This document shows positions 24,853 through 35,209 of a stretch of 64,000 bases of DNA, piece by piece; positions within the stretch are counted from its first letter, which is position 1, and each line of letters opens with the position of its first letter. The DNA is from Phytophthora colocasiae. Taxonomy: Eukaryota > Oomycota > Peronosporomycetes > Peronosporales > Peronosporaceae. The DNA is taken from positions 992,001-1,056,000 of the forward strand of contig JAGKQI010000052.1 of the NCBI GenBank assembly GCA_018806915.1, given 5' to 3'. The notes under the pieces were generated by a model. The model was not told the origin of the DNA, made no database searches, and saw only the letters and a program-made list of their open reading frames with translations. The position numbers and the translations under genes were made by a program.

Positions 24853-26459
24853 TTAGAACTCTATCACCAACATCCAGTCGGGCGTCGATTCCGCCAGTCG
24901 AAGGAGGGGTGAAGTCAATCGCAGTAGTATTACCACTCTCCGGGACGTTCACCGTCGAGTTGGCAGTGTACTGGCCGTCACGAGGAGAAAACCATCTAGA
25001 GGTACCAGAACGTGCGCCAGAGCCATTGTCAAGTTCCAGAGCGAACGAGTCACCGTGGCCAGTGTACGCGTAGTAGCGGTCACGAGTTTGTGAGGCGAGG
25101 ATAGAGATGTAACGCGTGCCCTCGTACGTATTGACCGACTTGCCAGTGTGACCCGTAGGGCTTCTGAGGATCTCACGTGCAGGCTCGAGGGTCTCGAGAA
25201 CAGCAATCGTGAGGTTCTGGAGCGGTTTAGTGACGTACTGGATCTGCGTCGCGCCTTCGAAGTAGATGTCCTCACGCCACGAACCAGACGCGTTCTGGTT
25301 GATTTGAGCTGGATACCAGTCACTGTCACGAAGCAGATCCGGTCTGTATACGAACCATTTTTATATCTACCCTGTTAGCGCCGTACGTGAAGCCCGACGC
25401 ACCGCTGTACACGCCGTGGTACAGACCCGTACGGATGTACGAGGCGTTCCAGATAGGACGCGATAGAACGAAGCTGTCGTGAGCGCCTTCGTAGTGGTTC
25501 TCCAGGTCGAGAACGGGGCCCGTGAACTTGTCACGCATCTCGTGGATGCACTCGTAGTTCTTGGTCGAGTCCCAACCGGCGATCGGCGTGAACTTGGACG
25601 TTGGGTCTGGCGTCGTGTGACCGGACTGCACCGCGTTGATGGATACGCGATCCTCCTCGTTCGGCAGCATAACGTGGCCGTACGGATCGGGAGTCACCTC
25701 AGGCTTGACGATCCAGCTATTGGTCGGGTGGTACAGCACCAATGCGTCGCAACCATGCTGAATTTCCGAATCCTTTAGACCGTGCAACATACTGGCCCAC
25801 ACCGATGATGTGTCTTCGATAGGAGCGAGGAGTGAAGGCAGATCTTGGTCCGGGTCCTCTGCGTACGCGGCTTGTACTTCCGAGACGTTCCATGACCATA
25901 AAGCGTTGGAGTCACCGCCCAAGATCTTCGGGAGACCAGGGTACCGGTTACCGATGTACTGACCCCACTCGTACGCGCTCGACTCGTTGAAAATACGTTC
26001 CGTGCTGTGCCAGCCACCGTTCACGTACATTCCCCACGTCGGTACAAGAGCGATCAAGACGCCGTAACTCGCAGCCAGATCCACCGTCCAGTCTACCAGC
26101 TCGAAATACTCCTCGTTCGGCTTCGACGGGTCCGAGTTGTTGAACGGCAAGTGACCGTAGAAGTTGGAACGCGTCGTACCGTTCAGTTCCGAGATCACAA
26201 CAGTCTGGACGACGTTGTAGCCCTGTTCGGCACGCGTCTTGAGGTAGAAGTCGATGGACGTTTTGTTGAGACGGTGCATGAGCTCCCAGGCCGTGTCGGC
26301 CTGCCAGAAGAACGGTTCTTCCGAGGCCGTGCGGTACAGGTATCGTCCGTAGTGTGGCGCGGAGATGGCGAGGTTGTGCCATGACGCGTCTTCGGCTGAC
26401 ACGGGGCTGACTAGACCAGCAAAGGAGAGGAGACCGGCTAGAGCGGCTTGGAGCTTCAT
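24853..26459 (-). pseudogene. GH140-like glycosidase copy 5, MULE scar and C-terminal frameshift
   Basis: The 5' part (25380-26459, 1080 bp) is open and complete. It then runs into 38 bp of MULE right end instead of the normal sequence. The 3' part (24853-25341) lacks about 34 bp of coding sequence and has one extra G near 24880 (GTCGGGCGTCG). Unlike the other copies its upstream sequence is unique from about 26466 on, so it marks the edge of the array. Confidence 0.92.
25334..25371. mobile_element. MULE right-end remnant (deletion scar)
   Basis: The last 30 bases before 25371 match the right inverted repeat of the MULEs in copies 2 and 3 and are still followed by the target copy CTGTTAGC (25372-25379). 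The left edge is CAGATCCG (25334-25341), which is shared by the gene and by the MULE end. Confidence 0.93.
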
Positions 26460-26480
26460 CTTGGACGGAGCACTGCCGAT

Positions 26481-26497
26481 GCAAATTGCAGAATGAC
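26481..26497 (-). promoter_or_regulatory. Candidate oomycete initiator upstream of copy 5
   Basis: On the minus strand GTCATTCTGCAATTTGC closely fits the oomycete GCTCATTYYNCAWTTT start-site consensus. It lies 22 nt before the ATG at 26459. Confidence 0.6.
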
Positions 26498-27362
26498 AAT
26501 TACAGCCATCAATGAGAATCAAGTGCTGAAACTGAAGCTGATGATGACACGCGCAATATTGCGCCATGTACGAGCACTGGTGACGTCGTCAACAAAAATG
26601 ATTATTCCGGTGAGACACAGTCTCATCACCACGAAAGAGGGCTGTACCGGTACATGTACATGAATATGCTCTCCCTGAGCTTTCAGGACAATGACAACAC
26701 CACTGTTGTTACAACAGTAACTGGTAGTGCACTTGTGAACAACATGTACATGTAGTGACCCCCTTGCTAGACTACACCGGTACAAACTGAGGGCATGCGT
26801 GTTGGTCGTGTGGCTCTGTGGACTTCAACCACGCGCCATGAGGGCTGCTTGAGCAGAACCGGACACGCGCTGCAGCTGGTGACCAACTTCAACGGCCAAT
26901 CTTTGAAGCAACACACACCGGTAGTTTGCATTTCGGTGCTCGCGCTTTGATCCTGGGCTCACGTGATCCCTCACGTTTTCCACGCAAACGACCTCAGTGA
27001 GGCTCCTCACTGACCAAGCCCAACAACATTTGATACGCTGTGTATTTTGTGAAGCGCTACGGTACAAACCTAGGTAGAAGTAGTTCACAGCGACAGTGGG
27101 GGCATTTGCGGATGGCTCTTACAGCGCATACAAGGTGAAGAGCTTCATAAGACTGGCAAGTCACGTGGCGTCTTCCAGTCTGGACTCGTTTCGCCAGCAA
27201 CAAACATGTAATGATCCCGAGACATCCTCAAGTTGAGACTCAACCACGGATCTTTGATGAACTTGAAGCTGTTTGTCCCTCGATCGTCCATCGCGACGAT
27301 GACCTCTGCCTTGACAAAGCCTCCGAGAAAACAAGGTACCATGCACATGTACCGCTCTTCAC
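26498..27362. other. Intergenic region between divergent glycosidase genes
   Basis: About 0.9 kb between the two outward-facing start-site motifs. It contains repeated GTACATGT-type palindromic words (26650-26755) but no ORF I would support. Shared regulatory sequences for both divergent genes would lie here. Confidence 0.55.
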
Positions 27363-27378
27363 CTCATTTTCCGATTTG
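27363..27378 (+). promoter_or_regulatory. Candidate oomycete initiator of the divergent glycosidase
   Basis: CTCATTTTCCGATTTG fits the oomycete initiator plus flanking element, 21 nt before the ATG at 27400. Confidence 0.6.
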
Positions 27379-27715
27379 CCGAGGACGCAAGCAACAGCGA
27401 TGAAGATTCAAGTCGCGGTCGCTTGCCTACTCTCGTTAGCTAGCTTCACCAGCACCACCTCCGCTGCGGATCCGTCCTGGCACAATCTCGCCATCACTGC
27501 ACCACACTATGGTCGATGGGTGCGGCTTATCTTCGAGTAAATTTCAGGGAAACTTCGAGTAAATTATATTTTGGCGGCTTTTGAAGTAAACTTTAACTGA
27601 AAAAGATTAATTTCGAGTAGTTGGTTGAAAGGAGACAATCGAAGTAAGTTTAAAGTGGTTGGCTGGAAGGCGTTCATATATGCATCCATTTGCGTTTTGA
27701 TGAGCCAATACACCG

Positions 27716-29199
27716 TTGGGAGCGGAGCCAGTGACTTCGCGGCTTCTTCTGAAGAGGATGGTTTCCAAGCGAATGCGTTTTGAGGCGTGTGAGACGTTCT
27801 CGTCGCTGGATTACGCGAAAGTCGCAATAGACCTGCTGGATGGCTCAATGTATACACAAATACGCGGTGCGCTAGAATATATCACTGCGTCTCACACAGA
27901 TTGTCCGAAGCGCCAGTTTCCAAGGCAACGGAACGAGCAACATGTTAATCAGTTCTGGCTATTGTATCTGACAATTGCAATCCATAAGAAATATATTTGC
28001 GACTGTGCGAAGTTTATTCATACATGTTGGCAATGCACCCATGTGGTGGCGGCTGTGGCTCTACAGCGTGACATCAGCGTTGAAAGAATTCTCAAGTCCT
28101 TGCCTGTCATAAAGTTGAGCGGTGGTCAGCGCAAGCGACCTGGTCCGTTAGCAGAAGTGAAGTGAACTAAATTGATTAACTGGTGAGTGGACAACTCGTT
28201 GGACTTCAGATATTCTGTCTTAATCTTCAGCTCTAGATTGACGCTTGAGCAATCCATAGATGAGGAGTTTGTTCCAGGTGAGCATCTTTTGGCGGGTCAA
28301 AGCAAAGTTGTCGGATCAATAGTGTAATGGTTGTACCATCACAGTTGAGCTCGTTGGCATACTGGTAGATATACTGTTAGAGCCTCTTAAACGACGACAG
28401 TACGTTTGCTATGTTGGTAGTTGCGCCTCCGTTTTTCGAAAGTGAATGTCATTCCGAAGTCTCCATGTTGCATGAAAGGCTACGGCAATCTAAACTCTCG
28501 ATAGGAGCAATATCTCTTGTTGATACTTCCTCCAAGTTTTGGGTACGTCCTGCGGCTTTCGGGAAGAGCAATACTTTCCAAGTCAATTCAGCTCTAAAGA
28601 ATCGTGACCTGAATGATCATATCTGGAGCCAGAGCGGTTGTAAAGCAGGGCACAAGAAAAAGCAATGTTCCGTCGTTGTAGTGGCTGGTTGAATCCAAGC
28701 CATGCCCACTGCACTGGGCTGCACAAAGGGCGAGGCCGAGCTGCCGCACAGACTGTGAAGCCGAGCTGGCATAGAAGTCAGAGGACGAGTAGATCGAAGC
28801 TGTAGCAAGCATAACGATGAGATTAGTCAGATTACACTCTACCTTAGAGCGAGCAAGCAATAGACCAAGGTTGACAGGAAGCGCCAGCTTCCCTCGCGTG
28901 TGTTCGTGATATCGAGACCCACTACAGTCGTCTCTAATGCTTGGCATGTTGGTCGAACACACTGCTGAATTGATGGATTGAGCGATGTCAGAAAGTATAA
29001 CCGTGAACCCACGGGTCCGTTAGCAGAAGGAGGCGACAATACTCGAGAGTTTACGCTCGCTGCAGATGATGGTGCTGAAGATGAGCAGTTTCTTCTCGCC
29101 AAAGTCGTCTCCTGGGGGGAGAAAGACGGCTGTTACTTCTGGATGACCACGATTTCGCACGGTGCTCAAGTGAAAATTGAGTACCAGGAGCTAGCCTAG
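27716..29199 (+). pseudogene. MULE transposase C-terminal remnant (SWIM zinc finger)
   Basis: 27716-28165 encodes a SWIM-type finger, CxCx9CxH (CDCAKFIHTCWQCTH), the usual C-terminal domain of MURA-type transposases. The reading frame resumes at about 29014-29199 with GGDNTREFTLAADDG and ends at TAG. The two parts join in frame if the 856-bp stretch 28158-29013 and one copy of a 16-bp repeat are removed. The DDE core is missing. Confidence 0.72.
28158..29013. mobile_element. Nested insertion of unknown type inside the MULE remnant
   Basis: Flanked by a 16-bp direct repeat GGTCCGTTAGCAGAAG (28142-28157 and 29014-29029) that looks like a target duplication. I found no terminal inverted repeat, poly-A tail or recognisable ORF in it. 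A 16-bp duplication would suit a target-primed retroelement better than a DNA transposon. Confidence 0.5.
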
Positions 29200-29986
29200 T
29201 GTCTTAATCGAGCCTATACTCACGGGGCAGACGTTGCAGGAGCAGTGGCTTACTAGTTCTCGATTGGGCTGCCACAAGCGGTTTCTCAAGGATGCGCTAG
29301 TGAGAAGGCTTTAGAAGCTGAAGAGTTGGTGCACAGTTAAAGCTACCAAGTTAACTCTGTGACTGCAATACACTTTGGTGTTGATGTACTTTAAATGTAT
29401 CTTTTTTAGTTTTACTCGCAAATGCGCTTTTAGCGATCTCGATTACTCGAAGTTCATCCTTTTGAAGGATTACTTGAATTGACTCCGATTTTACTCGTGT
29501 TTAAGCCCGTTCGATGGTCGATACCTCACCCGTACCACCTCGAACGAACCGTTCTTCTGGCAAGCCGACACGGCCTGGGAGCTCGTCCACCGCCTGAACA
29601 AGACGTCCATCGATTTCTACCTCAAGACGCGCGCCGAACAAGGCTACAACGTGGTGCAGACCGTTCTGGTGTCGGAGCTGGATGGCACCACCCGCCCCAA
29701 CTTCTATGGAGACTTGCCGTTCAACAACTCGGACCCGACCAAGCCGAACGAGGCGTATTTCGAGCTGGTGGACTGGACGGTGGACCTGGCTGCGAGCTAC
29801 GGTATCCTGATGGCACTTGTGCCGACGTGGGGGATGTATTTTTTTTTTTGTTTGGTAAGGTATATTGTGTTACTGTTTCCATCTCTGGAAGTGAACTCTA
29901 ATTACCATCCCCGTCCGGCTGCAATGTCCGTACGAGTCCTCCTCATCTCATCTACTACACGCTTCACATCCCCGTTACTCCTCCCT

Positions 29987-32900
29987 CTACTCTTGCTTTC
30001 TGTCAGCCAACCACTTACTTACATCCCCCTCCATCCTCTCGACAATCCCTTCCTGTAACCGATGGGTAGCTCCGTCGTCTGTAAACGTGACCATAACGCT
30101 CGTCCTTCTGTCCATGGCCTCGTTGGCCAACCAATCAGCCATCTTGTTGTGCGCACGATAGTGATGGCTCCACGATCCCACCGCACACATATCTGCTAGC
30201 TTGCTGACTGCCTGATACCAATGCTTAAGCTTCTTTGATTTCGGTGGCGTTTTGCTGATCATCATTCGAATAACCATCATGCTATCACCGACCACATGTA
30301 TCTTCCTCCACCCCTTACTGACCGCGTGAGTTAGCAATCGATGCAAGCCGATAAATTCCGCAACGTTATTCGTCATGGTCGCCCCGCCGAGAGCCGTCGC
30401 CGCTGCCCATTCGATTGTTGCCTTGCCGCCGCCGCCTATCTTGATGACCACGCTGCCACTACCACCTGGACCTGGATTACCCCGTGATCCCCGTCGAAGA
30501 ACGCCACACGTACAAATTCGTCCGGAATCGTCTCCACTTGAAGTCTTGCTGTGTTGGTCCAATTGCCTGTGATGGCGGCCGCCACCTTGATCCTGTCAAT
30601 AGAGTCGGCTGTGATCGGAAAGAGTGTCAGTCTGTACCGCTCGTACGCCTCCTTCATCGCGATTCTCCATAACCCAATAGCCTCGGCCAACTGTCGAGGT
30701 GTTCCACCTCCAGGGTGAATCCGATCTACATTCCAACGCCAGATTGCTGTCACCGTCACCGCAACTCCCAATGCCCACATTTCGTCTGCGGTTTGATGGA
30801 GCTTCACCCAGTCCTGCAATCCCATATCTACACCCCATCTTACCAACCACTCCGGCATTTTGGACAGCCTCAGTCCAAAAATGTCTTGAATCGGCGCACC
30901 CTTGTCTTGCCTCGACGTGCTATCACCCCACCTTCATGCATCCAGCCACACCGTCCAATATCGCTGTGCATCTGGGCATTCCCATGCTAGGTGTATCGTT
31001 CCACCCTCACTCGAGTGTGCGCAACTCGGCGCCTGACAGTGCATACCCTCCTCCTCGCCGGCCCATGCTCTGAGACGGTTCATCTTTAGTCTGTACATGT
31101 TCTGCCTATGATATGCCGATGCTCCTTCCATCCGATGAATTTTCCTCCATGCTAGCTTGTCTAATGCGCTCGCCACCGCTGCATTCTGGTCGTACATCTT
31201 GCCTCTTATCCGTTTGTGGACTGCCCTCGCTTCCTTGGCCACTGCCCTATTGATCAGCTGTTTATAACTTCTGCGTGATTGTGTCCACCTTCTCTTCCCG
31301 ACCCATAGGGGCATCATCTTACTCCACCTCGGGTGCGGTGCCACGCTCACCGTCCTTGCGTCCACCTTCAGGAAAGCCGCTACCGCCTCCGCTGCCGTCT
31401 GCTTGTCCACCGCCCAATCAATTTGTTGGCCGCTGAAACCCCACGAATGCTCGATCGTGGGCTTAGATCCTGCTCCTGCCTCAAACACGTGATGCTGATC
31501 TTCCAGTTTGTGCACCACTGTCAATAGCGCTTCATCCCGTTGGGCCCCTGCCAGCTCCGGGTAGTTGGTCAGGATGCACAAACAGATATCTCTGAATTGG
31601 TGAGCCATCCTGCTCTCCAATGGCATAACGTGTGTCTTGGGGCACTTCAGCAGTGCTCCATCGTCCTCGTGGGTGATGTCAATCAAATCCCCAAGCGTGA
31701 AGCCCTGCGTTCTAGGGAATATGTCTTTATAGTCTGTCCACTTCCCCCGATGCCCTTGCGAGTTTCCCACCCACATACTTTGCAACTGCACCAGTCGGAT
31801 GGCCGCCATCGAGCACTCCCCAGCTTCTTGCCTCCTCCTCCTCTTCTTACTTATCAACCTCTCTTTCGCGTCTCCATAGCAACGAAGCACTAACCCCTTT
31901 GAAGTCCATTGCGTGACCATCCCTGCATTATACCGCAGCCCTTTCCTGAGTTCGCTCAATTGTGACTCTGAATCGGCTACCGGCTCTGTCCTCTCCCTGA
32001 AAAAAGACTCCACCCATGGTTTGCCCGTAGCCCGTAATGACTTCCTCCATTTTCCTCGCTGTCCTGTTGGTGCCGTCGTGAGGTGATCGCAGTCACCGCT
32101 GTCCCTGAGCTGCAGGACGTCTCCGATTCTCTTCTTTGCGGGGTTGGTCGTCAACGCCCATTCTCCCACCACCATTGCACTCATAGCCATTAGCTCCGTT
32201 CTGAAATTGGGTACCCCGAGTCTGCCTTTGAGCACCTTTTGCTCCGCTAATGACGCTTGTACCAACCCTTGTGGAGATCGATCGGGTACCCTAAAAACAG
32301 AACACCATACGTAATTCTTGATGGCTTGCTCTGCCTGCTTGCACAATTTCTCCGTCGGCCACGAATGACGCGCTACATACAACAACTTTGGGATAATTAT
32401 TGCTGACGCAATTTCCGCTCGCTGCTGTGCTGTATTCGTCTTGACTTCGGCCAGTGCCAACCGCACCCTGAGCGCCGCAAAAGCCTTGGTCCACGCCTCA
32501 ATGACTGTGTCGCCTGATCCCGCGATGTGGCCCAAGTATCTGGTGCTCGTTGCCACCGTCACTTCATCCACCTGCGATGTTGCTGCCGCTCTTCCATTGT
32601 CCACCCTTGTTTCTGCCTCCGAATCTCGACTCTCCCCCGTTTTCCCCAAGCACAGAGCCACGCAATTTTAAACATTCAGTATGAGACCTGACAACACTGA
32701 GAAAACCCGTACAAGCTGGAAAGCCACCTCCTGCAAACACCCACATGCTATGAAAATAGAAGACTCATCGGCGTATCCGCAATTTGCAGTGTAGACTCAG
32801 AGTTGCTCTCGTCCAGCGGAATTCCCCTTATTCTGCTGTCACCTTCCACAACGTCATACAGCAAATCTACTGCTATTATGAAGAGCAATGGGGCTAAGGG

Positions 32901-35208
32901 GCAGCCTTGTCTAATCCCGCTGGTGACATCCAGTGTTTCGGATAGCTGGCCGTTAGCTAGAAATTGTACCGTTGTCCCAGCATGAATCGTCCGTATGATC
33001 CTTAGTATCTTCGGCGGGAAGCCCTTGGCCTCAAGTACTGCCATTAGATACTCTCTATCCAGGGAGTCATACGCTTTGGCAAAGTCCAGCATCAGGACTT
33101 GCGCCTCGGATAGCTGGTCGTTGTTTTGACAAATGTGCTTTGCCACCTCCAGCATATCGATGACTTCGTGAATTGTCCGTCCAGGCACAAACCCGCCTTG
33201 GCGAGCACTGACCAACTTGTCCACGTATCGCCTGACTCGCCATGCCAGGATTCTCGTGAATATTTTGTAGTCGCTGTTCAACAGAGCGATGGGCCGGTAG
33301 TTCATCGGGTTCGTATGATCTCCACCCTTCCCTATACTGAAGATGTACGCCTCTAAGAAGCTTTGCGGTGTGTGCCCTCCTGCATGCATTCGTTGAAAAG
33401 CTGCTCCAAAATCGGCACCAAGCACGTACTATGGTCTTTGTACCATTCGTTTCCTAATGCGTCTGGCCCACACGCTTTCCCTGTCTTGCACGCTGCTATC
33501 GCTGCCGCAACTTCTTCTTCTGTAATGGGGTCATCCAGATCCGACATGTCGATTTTAGCCCACTTGCCACTATATTTGCGAATGAACTCCGCTATTGATG
33601 ACCGGTCTTCCGCCGTCCCATTCAAAATCTCCTCCCAACTGTCCTTGAGGATGTTTGCTTTGTCATGCTCATCCCTGTAGTGGCCTCCGATTGTTGGCGT
33701 GAGCTTCATGATGGTATTGCTCCCATACTTCGTGCATATTCTCCGATAAAACTGCTTAGAGGTGGCCTTTGCACTCCACTGGTTTTTGGCCACCAGCACT
33801 CTGCACCTCATCGCTCGCCGCGCTGTCTGTACTTGGTGAAGCGTTTCTAGGAGTTGTCGGCGATCATCCTGATCGTCCTCCCCACCGCCTAGCCTCAACA
33901 ATCGCGTCTTAATTCTCTTTATCTTCTGTCTCCAACCCTGGGTTGCTCGTTGCTTCACTTTCTTCGTGAGCATCTGCATCTGACCTCTCATGTCGTCCTT
34001 GAAAAGTCCCCACGTTGTCTCCAAGTCCCCATGCTTAGTCTGTGACAGTCTGACTTTGAATTCATCCAATTTCGTCTGGATGAGACTGTGGGTTGCAGCT
34101 AGGGCGAAGGCTGGTGGCGGGTAGACTTTTGGTCTTTTCTTCATCCGGATTACCCCATTGGGTGAGTGGAGCTCCAACAGTACCGCTCTGTGATCTGACC
34201 GGCAAATAGCCTCCACAGTTTCCACACCGCGCACAAATTGTCCACACTCTGCGCTCACATACAGCCGGTCAATCCGCGACGAACCCGCTTCACCCTTACT
34301 TCCAGAATGAAAGTGTGTGTGATGCTGTTGTGCGTAGTTAGCCAGCGCCTCTCCTCCATCACTACTGAAGTGATATGCCCTGCGTCGACTAGGTTCCATT
34401 TCTCTATGATCCTCAGGAGCTCGGGTGCCCCAATGTTTCCCGCTCTTTCAGTTCCCCGCCTGTCGATGTTACTGCTAAGCACGCAGTTGAAATCTCCGCC
34501 ACAGATGATGTCACAGCCTCTTGGTAGGTCCAATTGGGCCATTCTCCTGAAGAACTGTACTCTCATCGCTCCATTAGAAGGTGCGTAGATGTTGACGAAT
34601 ATAATGGTACGTCCATCTAGCTCCCCGGTTGTCATGATGAGGTGCTCACTCCATTCCTCGCTCTTCCACGGTTGCATCTTTTTCACGGCCCCATATGGAT
34701 TGACGAGGATGGCCACCCCCGCTCTCCTACCGCTCCCGGATGCCCAAAACGATAATTTCTCCGCCATGTGATGTTTGAATCCCCACATTGCTACATACTG
34801 ACTGGCCACCGTCTCATGTTCTCCTGGGTTGAGATGGGTCTCCTGGATGAAAGTCACTGCTCTGTCTCCTCGTATGTGTTGCTCTTTGAAGCCTTGCATC
34901 TTTCTCCCTATGTTGTGTATGTGCATCGCCAACCCTCTGACATTTTGCGTCGTAATGCCAATGGTCCTATCTTGCTGATGCCGAATTCTATTGTTCCTCC
35001 CCTCATCATCTCTCTGTCTTCTTCTCCTTTCCTTTATTCGTTCACCGTGAAGCCGATACTCCCTCCTGACTGCCACCGCACTCTCCTTTTGTGTTACCGC
35101 CCGAAAGTGATTGCGGAGGGTTGCTCTCTCTCCCCTATCGTGTACCTTCACATCTGCCATGACTTCCCTCCCCCCCACTCCGACCTGTATATGATTTAGC
35201 CCCCCCAT
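29987..35208 (-). pseudogene. LINE ORF2 (endonuclease, RT, RNase H), multiply frameshifted
   Basis: The order on the minus strand is as follows. The endonuclease (35208 to about 34150) has TQNVRGL, QETHL, NIYAPS and GGDFNCV, then after a frameshift RIDRLYVS and SDHRAV. The RT (about 33600-32748) has NYRPIALLNSDYK, QGGFVPGR, DFAKAYDSLDR and SGIRQGCPLAPLLF. Its catalytic box reads IADTP instead of ADDT and is followed by a stop. The thumb and connector region (32661-30934) ends in a CX4C..H..C zinc motif. A type I RNase H (about 30562-29987) has NNVAEFIGL, VVGDSMMV and HNKMADWLANEAMD. Frameshifts lie near 34300, 33390, 32700 and 30480. Confidence 0.9.
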
Positions 35209-35209
35209 A

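Larger units (their letters stand above)
11632..26465 (-). repeat. Tandem array of GH140-like genes (six copies, basic unit about 2.2 kb)
   Basis: Start codons lie at 11751, 13953, 18016, 22079, 24262 and 26459, giving spacings of about 2.2 kb, or about 4.06 kb where a 1.86-kb MULE is inserted. Each gene is followed by a roughly 600-bp spacer that is also conserved, so the unit of duplication is gene plus spacer. The homology ends at about 26465, just upstream of copy 5. A small ORF in every spacer (for example 12093-12329) is carried along with the repeat and shows no sign of being a gene. Confidence 0.93.
27518..29513 (+). mobile_element. MULE derivative with SWIM-finger remnant
   Basis: 1996 bp flanked by ATGGTCGAT on both sides (27509-27517 and 29514-29522), a 9-bp duplication typical of Mutator. 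The ends are weak inverted repeats sharing GGCTTA and CGAGTAAA. Only the C-terminal transposase part is left, so it is not autonomous. Confidence 0.85.

Noticed and set aside
26460..26567. An upstream N-terminal extension of glycosidase copy 5
   Set aside because: The conserved signal peptide starts at 26459 and a good initiator lies within the extension, so the extra codons would not be transcribed.
27716..28165. A free-standing host SWIM-domain gene
   Set aside because: It lies inside a 1996-bp segment with a 9-bp target duplication that interrupts a glycosidase, so it is transposon-derived.
30699..31073. Plus-strand ORFs across the LINE
   Set aside because: All domains with recognisable motifs read on the minus strand; the plus frames are uninformative.
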